Assembly: GCF_041053105.1 (NCBI RefSeq)
Contig: NZ_CP163444.1
Location: forward strand, 5,642,001-5,706,000
Direction of reading: 5' to 3'
DNA from: Streptomyces sp. R44
GTDB lineage: Bacteria; Actinomycetota; Actinomycetes; Streptomycetales; Streptomycetaceae
DNA length: 64,000 nucleotides
Under the pieces are notes generated by a model. The model was not told where the DNA came from, ran no database searches, and saw only the letters and a list, made by a program, of their open reading frames with translations. A program made the translations under genes and the position numbers. Below, piece after piece: positions 1-7,417 of the stretch. How positions within the stretch are numbered: the stretch's first letter is position 1; every line of letters begins with the position of its first letter.

Positions 1-1
1 G

Positions 2-274
2 ATGCGCTGCGAGGACTGCCCCTCCGACATGGACGAGGCGCTGTACGAGCGGCTGCGGGACTGGCGATCGGAACAGGCCAGGGAGCTCGGCCAGCCGGCG
101 TATTGCGTGTTCACCGACAAGACGCTCATGGCGATCGCCGAGCGTGTCCCCGCCACCGACGGAGAGCTCTCCTCGATCGCCGGCGTCGGCGTCCGCAAGC
201 TCAACCGCTTCGGAGCCGAGGTCCTGGCCATCTGCGCAGGTGAGGACGGTGGGACGGGCGAGGACGAGGTCTGA
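2..274 (+). CDS. C-terminal end of UvrD2-type ATP-dependent DNA helicase (HRDC domain), 5' truncated
   Basis: Only the last 90 codons are in the window, so the helicase motor lies upstream. What remains is an HRDC-like nucleic-acid-binding domain. The segment around LREWxxEQAxELGxPAYxVF, then KTLMAIAE and GVGVRKLNRFG, is the usual HRDC helix pattern seen at the end of actinobacterial UvrD2 and RecQ helicases. An acidic tail (GEDGGTGEDEV) ends the protein. The family unwinds DNA for repair and replication restart. The assignment to UvrD2 rather than RecQ rests partly on the neighbouring wblC gene, since uvrD2 and wblC/whiB7 are adjacent in actinomycetes. Confidence 0.75.
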   Translation: MRCEDCPSDMDEALYERLRDWRSEQARELGQPAYCVFTDKTLMAIAERVPATDGELSSIAGVGVRKLNRFGAEVLAICAGEDGGTGEDEV

Positions 275-287
275 GGAAAACTCGTCG

Positions 288-327
288 GAAAAATAGTTTG
301 CGCCCGCCCCGTCAAGCCCCATAGGTT
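288..327 (+). promoter_or_regulatory. Candidate wblC promoter with AT-rich WblC/WhiB7 recognition block
   Basis: A -35 like TTGCGC (298-303) and a -10 like TAGGTT (322-327) are 18 bp apart. The block GGAAAAATAG (287-296) lies immediately upstream of the -35. WhiB7-type regulators are known to bind region 4 of the principal sigma factor while their AT-hook contacts an AT-rich stretch just upstream of the -35. The layout therefore suggests autoregulation. It is one of very few A-runs in this GC-rich stretch. Confidence 0.6.
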
Positions 328-445
328 CTTAACCACGGAAACAGTGCTTCTTCGAAGCCCTGTCTTCGTGCTGTACTTGTCCAAATAAACATGAGGGTCC
401 GGCTCGCACCCGAGCCCTCCGAGACGCCGAGAGGAGGCGATTCCA

Positions 446-811
446 GTGATCAGCACCACCATTCAGACCCGCACCGCCAGCTCCATCAGCACCGTCAGCA
501 TCGTCGGCACGGCCAAAATGACCGATCGCTCGGTCGTCTCCGCCTGCTCGCTCGGCCTCTCCGCCTCGGCGCTCATTGGCACCGGTCTGCCCGTCGCCGG
601 CCTGCCCGTCACCGGTCTTTCCGGTCTCGGTGCGGCCGCCGTGGCTCCGCGCAATGAGCGACCGACCAAGGCACTGGAAGCAGGAGTAGCAGGCAAGGCC
701 ACGGCCTATGGCTTTGCGGCGACCGGTGCCGGAACCCAGCAGCAGACGACGACGCACCACCACATGATGTGGGCCTTCCGTGGGCTCGAACCCTGGAGTG
801 ATCCAGTCTGA
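446..811 (+). CDS. Upstream ORF (121 codons) in the wblC leader, probable attenuation reading frame
   Basis: A GTG start at 446 has a strong ribosome-binding site (GAGGAGG, 431-437). The frame ends at TGA 809-811, inside an inverted repeat and 24 nt before an intrinsic terminator. The peptide is low-complexity, with many Thr, Ser, Ala and Gly residues. It contains odd homopolymer-like runs near the end (QQQ, TTT, HHH, MM) before a Trp-rich tail. Leaders of whiB7/wblC genes are known to carry upstream ORFs whose slowed translation prevents termination, which is how ribosome-targeting antibiotics induce the gene. The peptide itself may have no function. I infer its role from position, ribosome-binding site and the terminator. 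Confidence 0.6.
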   Translation: MISTTIQTRTASSISTVSIVGTAKMTDRSVVSACSLGLSASALIGTGLPVAGLPVTGLSGLGAAAVAPRNERPTKALEAGVAGKATAYGFAATGAGTQQQTTTHHHMMWAFRGLEPWSDPV

Positions 812-824
812 TCCATGATCAGAC
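806..824 (+). repeat. Perfect 8-bp inverted repeat spanning the uORF stop codon
   Basis: GTCTGATC (806-813), CAT, GATCAGAC (817-824). The uORF stop codon lies in the left arm, so a ribosome finishing the uORF would melt this hairpin. It could act as an anti-terminator or pause element ahead of the terminator at 835-877. Confidence 0.55.
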
Positions 825-834
825 CGGCGCCTTC

Positions 835-877
835 AGGGCCGCGGAACCCCACCCGGGATCCGCGGCCCTTCTGTTTG
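835..877 (+). terminator. Intrinsic terminator (attenuator) between uORF and wblC
   Basis: An 11-bp perfect stem, AGGGCCGCGGA (835-845) with TCCGCGGCCCT (859-869), is followed by a T-rich run TCTGTTT. It sits 110 nt before the wblC start, so default transcription should stop here. This is the position of the attenuator known in whiB7/wblC leaders. Confidence 0.8.
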
Positions 878-984
878 TCCCCGAACGGGGACGACGGCAC
901 GAAGGGGCCTCGGGAAAGACACCGCCCGGTACCAGCCGAAACCCCGGCCAACAGGCCGGAACGACCAGACGAGGAAAGACCACC

Positions 985-1353
985 GTGCAACTCGAAGCGC
1001 ACGCCCCGTCCGTACCGCATTCCGAATCGATCCCCCAGTCCGGCCTCACGAAGGACCCCGCTTTGACCCCCCTCACCGCGCTCACCGCGCTCGACGACGC
1101 CATCGAGAACCTCGGCGTCCCCGTACCCTGTCGCGCCTACGACCCCGAGGTCTTCTTCGCGGAGTCCCCGGCCGACGTCGAGTACGCGAAGTCCCTCTGC
1201 CAGACCTGCCCGCTCGTCGCGGCCTGCCTGGCCGGCGCCAAGGAGCGCCGCGAGCCCTGGGGCGTCTGGGGCGGCGAGCTCTTCGTCCAGGGCGTGGTCG
1301 TCGCCCGCAAGCGGCCCCGTGGCCGTCCGCGCAAGAACCCGGTCGCGGCATGA
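985..1353 (+). CDS. wblC: WblC/WhiB7-type iron-sulfur transcription factor (antibiotic-stress activator)
   Basis: This is a 122-residue WhiB-like protein. The four iron-sulfur ligand cysteines are visible: one in PVPCRAYDPE near residue 50 and a C-x2-C-x5-C cluster in LCQTCPLVAAC. The family signature EPWGVWGGE follows. The C-terminus RGRPRKNP is an AT-hook, which distinguishes WhiB7/WblC from most other Wbl proteins. WhiB7/WblC binds the principal sigma factor and activates intrinsic resistance genes when ribosomes are inhibited. The GTG start at 985 is preceded by GAGGAAAG (971-978). A small hairpin, CCGGCC/GGCCGG (944-959), lies just upstream. The gene overlaps the next ORF by ATGA. Regulation is probably by autoactivation plus transcription attenuation in the leader. 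Confidence 0.9.
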   Translation: MQLEAHAPSVPHSESIPQSGLTKDPALTPLTALTALDDAIENLGVPVPCRAYDPEVFFAESPADVEYAKSLCQTCPLVAACLAGAKERREPWGVWGGELFVQGVVVARKRPRGRPRKNPVAA

Positions 1354-1673
1354 GCGCCACCGGAACCATCGACCGCCCCCTCACGCACGATCCCCAGAAG
1401 CAGGCCCCGATGACCTCTTCCACCAGCGAGCCCGCCGGCTCCGCGACCCCAGTCTTCTCCCCCGCCGCCGCGCACACCGCGCGACAGAACAGGACCCGTG
1501 AAATGCAACTCGCCCCAGAAGCCCTGGCCCGTGCTCATATGCACGAGCGACAGCGTGAGGCCGACGCGGAACGCCAGGCCGTGCGCCTGGTCGCCGCCCG
1601 GCGCATGCAGCGCCGTGCCGAGCGCGTCTCGCTGCGCGCCCGCCGCGCGCTCGCCATGGCCGTCATGCACTGA
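1350..1673 (+). CDS. Small arginine/alanine-rich protein translationally linked to wblC
   Basis: A 107-residue frame opens with an ATG that overlaps the wblC stop (ATGA), suggesting translational coupling. The first 50 residues are low-complexity (Ser/Thr/Pro/Ala). The C-terminal part, from Met52 (ATG at 1503), is a highly basic helical segment (QRxEADAERQAVRLVAARR and the following Arg/Ala run). Met52 is an alternative start that would give a 56-residue protein, and this may be the real product. No enzymatic domain is recognisable. The strong positive charge suggests nucleic-acid or ribosome association, but that is inference only. Confidence 0.6.
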   Translation: MSATGTIDRPLTHDPQKQAPMTSSTSEPAGSATPVFSPAAAHTARQNRTREMQLAPEALARAHMHERQREADAERQAVRLVAARRMQRRAERVSLRARRALAMAVMH

Positions 1674-1690
1674 GCATCGCCGTGATGCCT

Positions 1691-1726
1691 CCGCGGGGGC
1701 CGGTCCGAACGGACCGGCCCCCGCGG
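1691..1726 (+). terminator. Terminator hairpin after the wblC unit
   Basis: A perfect 16-bp stem, CCGCGGGGGCCGGTCC (1691-1706) and its complement (1711-1726), has a GAAC loop. There is no marked U-tract, as is usual for Streptomyces terminators. Confidence 0.75.
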
Positions 1727-1772
1727 TGCGTTGTCCGGTCCGCGGCGTGCCCGCCGGGCTATCGTCACGAGG

Positions 1773-1955
1773 GTGAACGACGCCCGTACCCCCGAGGCAC
1801 CCTTCGTCTGCGCGCGCTGCGGCAAGACCACCGAGACCCTGCCGCTGACCTGGACCTGCTCGGTGGAGAACGGCCGGCGGCAGTACTTCTGCGAGGACTG
1901 CGCCCGCGCCAACATCCGCGCGATCGAAGGCCGCCTGGACTCGTCCTGGTGGTAA
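1773..1955 (+). CDS. Small zinc-ribbon-like protein
   Basis: This 60-residue protein starts at GTG 1773. It carries two paired-cysteine knuckles, CARCGK near residue 12 and CEDCAR near residue 43, with a further Cys in TWTCSV. The layout is that of a small zinc ribbon. The motif TATCGT (1760-1765), which fits the loose TAnnnT -10 pattern, ends 7 nt before the GTG, and no ribosome-binding site is present. I therefore expect a leaderless mRNA starting at the GTG. Function unknown; it could be a redox or nucleic-acid-binding accessory. Confidence 0.65.
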   Translation: MNDARTPEAPFVCARCGKTTETLPLTWTCSVENGRRQYFCEDCARANIRAIEGRLDSSWW

Positions 1956-1966
1956 CGCCGCCCCCC

Positions 1967-2011
1967 GTTGTGGGCAGGCGTTCCGCAAGGGGCGGAACGG
2001 GTGGGCACAAC
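1967..2011. repeat. Palindromic dispersed-repeat element, copy 1
   Basis: GTTGTGGGCAGGCGTTCCGC (1967-1986) is followed by GCGGAACGGGTGGGCACAAC (1992-2011). The ends and centre pair perfectly, with a central 6-nt mismatch block. It is the same element as at 2132-2172, in opposite orientation. Similar intergenic elements are common between Streptomyces genes. Confidence 0.6.
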
Positions 2012-2131
2012 GGACGGCGCCCTTGCCGACGCCAGAGGCTTACGCGCCCCGACCCGCACCACGCGTGCGCCGCGCATCCGGGTGCGGGTCCAGGCCCGGA
2101 CCGCGGAGGCGCCGCGAGAGGGCGCCGTCCC

Positions 2132-2172
2132 GTGTGCCCACCCGTCCCGCCCTGCGGGACGATTGCCCACAC
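2132..2172. repeat. Palindromic dispersed-repeat element, copy 2 (inverted)
   Basis: GTGTGCCCACCCGTCCCGC (2132-2150), CCT, GCGGGACGATTGCCCACAC (2154-2172). On the reverse strand it has the same arrangement as copy 1. The 270-bp gap between the zinc-ribbon gene and the ABC1 kinase gene holds little else. The pair lies between convergent genes and may help terminate or stabilise both transcripts. Confidence 0.6.
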
Positions 2173-2225
2173 GGCGGCGAGGTACCGCCCAGCCGGGCGA
2201 GGGCCCACACGGCCGCGGGGCGGGG

Positions 2226-3563
2226 CTACGCCTCGAAGCCCGGCAGCCACTCCGTGAGCTCGTCACGGAGCCGTACCGTCGCGTTCAGCTGGCACAGCAC
2301 CCCGATCGTGCTCAACGTCACACGGTGTATCAGCAGATACGCCGGAGGCAGGTTCAGCCGCTTGCCCAACTGGTGCGCAGGAGAGCGCGGGTCCGCGATC
2401 CGCGCCGCCTGCGTCCGCATCCAGCCGCGGGTGAAGACGAACGCCTCCACCTCGGCCGGCTCGATGATCGGCAGCAGGTACTCCAGGACCGCCTCCGGGT
2501 CCAGCGCGACGGACTCCTTCACGAAGCCCTCCCCGCACAGCAGCTCGTAGACCGTCTCGGCCTCCCCGGTGACCGCCATCCGCAGACAGGTCCCGATCGT
2601 CTCCGGCAGCCCGCCCGGCAGCCGGTCCACCGTGCCGAAGTCCAGGACGCCGAGCCGCCAGCCCTCGGGACCGTCGTCCTCCCCGGCACCCGGCAGCAGC
2701 CGGAAGTTCCCCGGGTGCGGATCGGCGTGCAGCAGCCCCGTGCGCGCCGGGCCCGAGAAGAGGAAGCGGGCCAGGAGCTGCCCCGCCCGGTCCCGCTGCT
2801 CCTCCGTGCCGTCCGCGATCACCTCGGCGAGCGGCACCCCGTCCATCCACTCGGTCACGAGGATCTGCTCCGACTGGTGCACCACCGCCGGCACCACCAC
2901 GTCCGGATCGTCGGCGAACTCCTCCGCGTGGATCCGCTGGGCCTCGGCCTCCAGGCCGTAGTCCAGCTCCTCGGAGACCCGGTCCCGCATCTCGGCGATC
3001 AGCGGCTTGATGTCCATGCCCGGGACGAGCGGGCCGAGCAGCCGGGCGAAGCGGCTCAACTGCGTCAGGTCCGAGAGCAGCGCCTCCCCGGCTCCGGGGT
3101 ACTGCACCTTCACCGCGACCTCGCGCCCGTCGTGCCACACGGCCCGGTGCACCTGCCCGATCGAGGCCGCCGCCGCCGGCTTGTCCTCGAACTCCAGGAA
3201 CAGCTCCCGCCATCCGGCGCCGAGACGCTCCTCCAGGACCGCGTGCACCGTACGCGTCGGCATCGGCGGGGCCGCGTCCTGAAGCTTCGTCAGCGCCGCC
3301 CGGTACGGTCCGGCGACCTCCTCCGGCAGGGCCGACTCGAAGACGGACATCGCCTGTCCGAACTTCATCGCCCCGCCCTTGAGCTCGCCGAGGACCTTGA
3401 ACAGCTGCTCGGCCGTGCGCTGCTGGAGCTCGCGGGCGACGAGCTCCGCCGATCTGCCGCCGATCCGCTTGCCCAGACCCCAGGTGGCCCGGCCCGCGAA
3501 GCCCAGTGGCAACGCGGCCAACTTGGCGGTCCGGGTGACCGCCTTCCGGGGAAGATCAGACAT
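2226..3563 (-). CDS. ABC1/AarF (UbiB-like) atypical kinase family protein
   Basis: This 445-residue protein belongs to the ABC1/UbiB protein-kinase-like family. Visible hallmarks are the KxGQ motif (KGGAMKFGQAMS near residue 60), AAASIGQVHRA (the A-rich nucleotide loop), VAVKVQYPG (the ATP-binding lysine), a catalytic-loop equivalent in HADPHPGNF near residue 290, and LDFGTVDRLP (the DFG aspartate). The family is linked to quinone or lipid metabolism and probably uses ATP in an unorthodox way. The ATG at 3563 follows GGAGGGGCGT. It is read toward the repeat-containing gap, and its promoter lies next to the ThiF-like gene end. Substrate unknown. Confidence 0.85.
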   Translation of the reverse strand: MSDLPRKAVTRTAKLAALPLGFAGRATWGLGKRIGGRSAELVARELQQRTAEQLFKVLGELKGGAMKFGQAMSVFESALPEEVAGPYRAALTKLQDAAPPMPTRTVHAVLEERLGAGWRELFLEFEDKPAAAASIGQVHRAVWHDGREVAVKVQYPGAGEALLSDLTQLSRFARLLGPLVPGMDIKPLIAEMRDRVSEELDYGLEAEAQRIHAEEFADDPDVVVPAVVHQSEQILVTEWMDGVPLAEVIADGTEEQRDRAGQLLARFLFSGPARTGLLHADPHPGNFRLLPGAGEDDGPEGWRLGVLDFGTVDRLPGGLPETIGTCLRMAVTGEAETVYELLCGEGFVKESVALDPEAVLEYLLPIIEPAEVEAFVFTRGWMRTQAARIADPRSPAHQLGKRLNLPPAYLLIHRVTLSTIGVLCQLNATVRLRDELTEWLPGFEA

Positions 3564-3604
3564 ACGCCCCTCCAAAACCCAGACTGCCGTGCCGCGCAGG
3601 GCCG

Positions 3605-4816
3605 TTACCCCGCCATTGTGTCGTGCGCGTCCCCGGCCGCCGAGGCGCGCTCCCCTTCTCGTCCGCGCGCCGCCCCGCACGGGCAGGCCGGGTGCGGTCT
3701 CAGCCGCTCCGCCCGCCACTCCAGGAGCGGCAGTGACACCTCCCAGCGGGTGCCCGTGCTCGCCGGGAGGTCCCCGTCCAGAAACGCCAGCGCGTGCGCG
3801 GCGGCCAGACCCGCCACCGCCGTGGCGAGGCCGAGGTCGCAGGCGGGCAGCGGGTGCGGGGCGCCCGAGCGCCACTGGGCGAGCAGCCGGGGCGTCACCG
3901 GGTCCCGGTCCGTCCGCTCCTCCTGGAGGCATCGCGCGCAGGCCGTGCCGCCGGGCAGCACGAGCGGCCCGACGACCCCCGTCGCCTCCAGGACGCCCGC
4001 GTAGAGATGAGGGGTGCCGGTGGAGATCCACGGCTCGGCGGGGAGCGGATCGGGGACGTACGCGCCGAGACCGTCCCGGGGCGTCACCACGACGAGTGAC
4101 AGGCCGGGCGCACCCGCAGCTTGACCCGGGCCGCCCCGACCGCGCGGGCGTCGCGACCCGCCGGGCCCGCCCGGTCCGCCCGGCCCGGCTCCGCCCGCCG
4201 GTCCCCCGCGCCCCGGCTCCCGTGCCCAGCGGCCCACCCAGCGCCGCGCCGCCGTCGCCCGCCGTTCGCCGACCGCCTCGGCCGGGAGGCCGCCCGGGGC
4301 CGTCTCCCAGGGTTCGACCCGGCCCGAGTCGAGGACCTCGACCGTGCCCACTCCCGCCGCGGCGAGCAGCGCCGCCACCGTCGCCCCGACCCGCCCCGCG
4401 CCCCGGACCTGGACGCGCAGGGCCCGCCGGGCCGTCAGGGTCCGCGCCGCCCGCTCCGGTTCGGGGTGGACCACGGAGAGGGAGGCCAGGTCCGCGCGGA
4501 GCGGGTCGAGGGCGACGTCCACCGCGCCGGCCGCCGGCCCCGCCTTCCCGGGCCGCCCGGTCGAGGCGTCCGTGAGGAGCCCGGCGGACTCCAGACGGCC
4601 CAGGAGCGCCTCCAGACGTCCGTCCGGGAGGCCGAGCGCCCGCGCCTCGGCCCGCAGCAGCGCGGTCCCCCGGGTGCCGTCGAGCAGCCCGAGCACCGCC
4701 CCCGTCTCCTGGTCGACCGGGCCGAGCACCACCGCGTGCGCGGGGGCGACGCCGAACTGGACGCACCGCAGACTCCGCCATGCCCGCCGCAGCGCCGGTT
4801 TCACCATCGGATGCAT
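3605..4816 (-). CDS. ThiF/E1-like adenylyltransferase family protein
   Basis: I take the start at ATG 4816 (MHPMVKPALRRAWR), giving 403 residues. The frame could extend upstream to 4942 but has no better signal there. The middle has a Rossmann-type segment (VQVRGAGRVGATVAALLAAAGV) characteristic of the MoeB/ThiF/E1 fold. Cysteines in CARCLQE and ACPCGA could form the structural zinc site. ThiF-family enzymes adenylate the C-terminus of a carrier protein or a peptide backbone. No ubiquitin-like or ThiS-like partner, cyclodehydratase or precursor peptide is encoded nearby. A glycine-rich insert (residues about 210-240) is low-complexity. Function remains open; RiPP-type modification or a degenerate role are both possible. 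Confidence 0.7.
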   Translation of the reverse strand: MHPMVKPALRRAWRSLRCVQFGVAPAHAVVLGPVDQETGAVLGLLDGTRGTALLRAEARALGLPDGRLEALLGRLESAGLLTDASTGRPGKAGPAAGAVDVALDPLRADLASLSVVHPEPERAARTLTARRALRVQVRGAGRVGATVAALLAAAGVGTVEVLDSGRVEPWETAPGGLPAEAVGERRATAARRWVGRWAREPGRGGPAGGAGPGGPGGPGGSRRPRGRGGPGQAAGAPGLSLVVVTPRDGLGAYVPDPLPAEPWISTGTPHLYAGVLEATGVVGPLVLPGGTACARCLQEERTDRDPVTPRLLAQWRSGAPHPLPACDLGLATAVAGLAAAHALAFLDGDLPASTGTRWEVSLPLLEWRAERLRPHPACPCGAARGREGERASAAGDAHDTMAG

Positions 4817-5048
4817 TTCCCCGCCCCCGTCCTTCCCCATGTCCGTCCCCGCCTCCGACCGCATTTCATGATCGACAACGGCTTTTCGTGCCGTCCAGGT
4901 GAGAATGGACCGCCGTCGCGACGGCCGCCGAAAGTTGTCCACAGGCCGGGGGATTAGTCATTCAAATGGTGCGCGGTCGGGTCGGATCGTTCCCGAAACC
5001 ACTCCCGAGGCGGGACTTCCCCCGCCGGCAGCGGGTAACGTCGGGGCC

Positions 5049-5624
5049 GTGCCCGCCGACCCACAGCGCAGCGTGACCAGCGAACCGCCCCGCGGGGCGG
5101 GGACGAGTGCGGTAGAGGTCCGCAGAAGCCCACGCCGGAGGAAATCCGTCTCGGCCTACCGCGAGGGCGACCGGACCATCGTGCTCATCCCGGCCCGCAT
5201 GTCGGAGGCGGAGGAGCGCCGCTGGGTGGGCGTCATGCTCGACAAGCTCGCCGCCCAGGAGAGCCGGAAGGTCCTCGGCGACAGTGAGCTCACCGAGCGG
5301 GCGCTGCGCCTCTCGGAGCAGTACTTCGGCGGCCGGGCCCGCCCCGGCTCGGTCCGCTGGGTGACCAACCAGAACACCCGCTGGGGCTCCTGCACCCCCT
5401 CCGAGGGCAGCATCCGCCTCTCCCACCGGCTCCAGGGCATGCCCGAGTACGTCGTCGACTACGTCCTCCTGCACGAGCTGGCCCATCTGCTCGTCCCCGG
5501 GCACGGGCCACGGTTCTGGCGGCTCCTGGAGGCGTACCCCCGCACCGAGCGGGCCCGCGGCTATCTGGAGGGCGTGGTCGCCGCCGAACGCCTGCCGCAC
5601 CTTCCGGCGGCCCGCGAGGAGTGA
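5049..5624 (+). CDS. YgjP/WLM-type metallopeptidase-like protein (HELAH motif)
   Basis: This 191-residue protein starts at GTG 5049; an upstream frame to 4899 looks like non-coding sequence. The region TRWGSCTPSEGSIRLS and then VLLHELAHLLVPGHGPRFW carries an HExxH zinc motif with a downstream His. This is the signature of the YgjP-like/DUF45 metallopeptidase family. The second half of the protein matches the family layout. The N-terminus is basic and probably disordered. Physiological substrate is unknown. It is transcribed away from the ThiF-like gene; the 230-bp gap between them shows no strong regulatory motif. Confidence 0.8.
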   Translation: MPADPQRSVTSEPPRGAGTSAVEVRRSPRRRKSVSAYREGDRTIVLIPARMSEAEERRWVGVMLDKLAAQESRKVLGDSELTERALRLSEQYFGGRARPGSVRWVTNQNTRWGSCTPSEGSIRLSHRLQGMPEYVVDYVLLHELAHLLVPGHGPRFWRLLEAYPRTERARGYLEGVVAAERLPHLPAAREE

Positions 5625-5756
5625 CCGCGCCGCCACGCGGGTGCGTGCGGGTTTCCCGATTCCGTACCGAAAACGACCTGGCCTGTCTCAATGTCGTGCG
5701 CAGCGGTTAGCCTGGCGCGAGCATTCGCCATTCGGGATGGGGGACGGTCGTTACGC

Positions 5757-7406
5757 ATGGCCAGGGAATTCCAACGCGGCCACAAGGCCAAGATCAGTGA
5801 TCTGACCGCGGGGACCGATCTGTACGTGGGTGTGCAGATCGCGGCGCCCGGACTGACTTTCGACATCAGCTGCTTCGGACTCGACGCGGACGAGCGGCTC
5901 TCCGACGACCGCTACTTCGTCTTCTTCAACCAGCCGAAGTCGCCCGAGGAGTCCATCCAGCTGCTCGGAGCGCAGTCCGGTGACACCGAGTCGTTCCGCA
6001 TCACCCTCGACCGCATCCCCGCGAACATCCACAAGCTGTCGTTCACCGCGACGATCGACGGCGCCGGCCAGATGTCCCAGGTCGGCCCCGGTCACCTGCG
6101 GATCGTGGCGGGCGGCGAGGAGGTCGCGCGCTACGCGTTCACGGGCGCGGAGTTCACCACCGAACGCGCGGTGATGCTGGGCGACTTCTACCTCAAGGAC
6201 GTGTGGCGGTTCGCCGCCGTCGGCCAGGGCTTCGACGGAGGCCTGGAGGCGCTCCTGCGGAACTTTGGCGGCGAGGTCGCCGAGGACGAGCCCGCGGCCC
6301 CGCAGCAGCAGGCTCCGGCCCCCGGCTTCGCCCCGCCGTCGCAGGCGGCGGCGGCCCCGGCGTTCGGCGCGCCCGCCGCGCCCGCCCCGGCCCCCGCGTT
6401 CGGCGCCCCGCAGGCGCCGGTCCCGCCCGCGCCGCCGGTCCACACGGCGCCCACGATGGTCGCGCCCCTGGCCCCGACGGCCCCCGTGCCGCCGCCGGCC
6501 CCGGCCCCTGCCCCCTACGGGCAGCCGCCGCAGCAGCCCCAGTACGGCCAGGTTCCGGGACAGCCGCCCGGCCAGTACCCCGGGCAGATCCCGGGCCAGG
6601 CACCCGGCCAGTACCCGGGGCAGTACCCCGGCCAGGGCCAGCCGCCGCAGGCCCCCTATGGCCAGCCCGCCCCCGCCCCGTACGGGCAGCAGCCGCCGGT
6701 GTACGGGCAGCAGCCCGGCGTCCCGCAGGGCGCCCCGGCGACCGGCGCGGGGCTCGCCGCCGCGCTCGCGCCGTACAAGGAGACCGCCACCGGCGCCCGT
6801 TGGACCCCGCAGAACCAGCAGCTCATGCGGGTCGACCTCGCCATGGGCGGCGTTCCCGTGCTGGCCCGGCAGGGCTCCATGGTCATGTACCAGGGCAAGG
6901 TCGACTTCGGCTACAAGGGCGCGGGCTTCGCCGGCCGGATCGTCGGCAACGCCACCGGCCAGGAGATGCAGCTGATGCGCTGCACCGGCCGCGGCCAGGT
7001 CTTCCTCGCCGAGAACGGCGCCCATCTGCACCCGATCGAGCTCCAGGGCGACGGCATCTGCGTCTCCGCCGAGAACGTCCTCGCGTTCGACGAGTCCCTG
7101 CAGTACGAGGTCCGCCGCATCGAGGGCCACGGCATCCCCGGCGGCGCCCTGTTCACCATGCAGTTCCAGGGCACCGGCACCGTCGTCGTGAAGACCCACG
7201 GCGTCCCCGTCGTCCTGCCCGTCACGCCGACGACCTTCGCCGACTGCAACGCCGTCGTCGCCTGGTCGTCCGCGTCCCAGGTCATCCTCTCCAGCCAGGT
7301 CAGGCTGCGCCGCAACGCCTACCCGGGCCACAGCGGGGAGACCGTGAACCTCCAGTTCCGGGGAGCCCCCGGCAACTTCATCGTCGTCCAGCCCTACGAG
7401 GTCTGA
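5757..7406 (+). CDS. TerD-AIM24 fusion protein
   Basis: 549 residues from ATG 5757. Residues 1-165 form a TerD domain; VQIAAPGLTFDISCFGLDADERLSDDRYFVFFNQ includes the acidic calcium-binding stretch typical of TerD. Residues about 170-345 are a Pro/Gln/Ala-rich linker with repeated PGQ units. Residues about 350-549 form an AIM24-type beta-rich domain (GSMVMYQGKVDFGYKG, FLAENGAHLHPIEL, VVVKTHGVPVVLPV). TerD proteins belong to tellurite/stress operons and bind calcium. AIM24 is named after a mitochondrial protein but is widespread in bacteria with unclear function. Two more AIM24 genes follow at spacings of 11 and 19 nt, so the three are probably co-transcribed and act together, plausibly at the membrane. 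Confidence 0.85.
   Translation: MAREFQRGHKAKISDLTAGTDLYVGVQIAAPGLTFDISCFGLDADERLSDDRYFVFFNQPKSPEESIQLLGAQSGDTESFRITLDRIPANIHKLSFTATIDGAGQMSQVGPGHLRIVAGGEEVARYAFTGAEFTTERAVMLGDFYLKDVWRFAAVGQGFDGGLEALLRNFGGEVAEDEPAAPQQQAPAPGFAPPSQAAAAPAFGAPAAPAPAPAFGAPQAPVPPAPPVHTAPTMVAPLAPTAPVPPPAPAPAPYGQPPQQPQYGQVPGQPPGQYPGQIPGQAPGQYPGQYPGQGQPPQAPYGQPAPAPYGQQPPVYGQQPGVPQGAPATGAGLAAALAPYKETATGARWTPQNQQLMRVDLAMGGVPVLARQGSMVMYQGKVDFGYKGAGFAGRIVGNATGQEMQLMRCTGRGQVFLAENGAHLHPIELQGDGICVSAENVLAFDESLQYEVRRIEGHGIPGGALFTMQFQGTGTVVVKTHGVPVVLPVTPTTFADCNAVVAWSSASQVILSSQVRLRRNAYPGHSGETVNLQFRGAPGNFIVVQPYEV
6541..6645 (+). repeat. PGQ-repeat linker in the TerD-AIM24 gene
   Basis: The coding sequence for the linker contains tandem units translating as PGQ with interspersed Y, P, I or A (VPGQ, PPGQ, YPGQ, IPGQ, APGQ, YPGQ, YPGQ). 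The unit of about 12 bp is close to cccggccagtac. Slippage could change the copy number between strains. Confidence 0.7.
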
Positions 7407-7417
7407 GGGAGCCCGTC

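Noticed and set aside
3605..5624. RiPP (TOMM-type) cluster around the ThiF-like gene and the HELAH peptidase
   Set aside because: No precursor peptide, YcaO protein or dehydrogenase is present, and the two genes are divergent and separately widespread.
6203..6598. Pro/Ala-rich frames overlapping the TerD-AIM24 linker
   Set aside because: Low-complexity products of a repetitive GC-rich linker; the annotated frame is continuous through two conserved domains.
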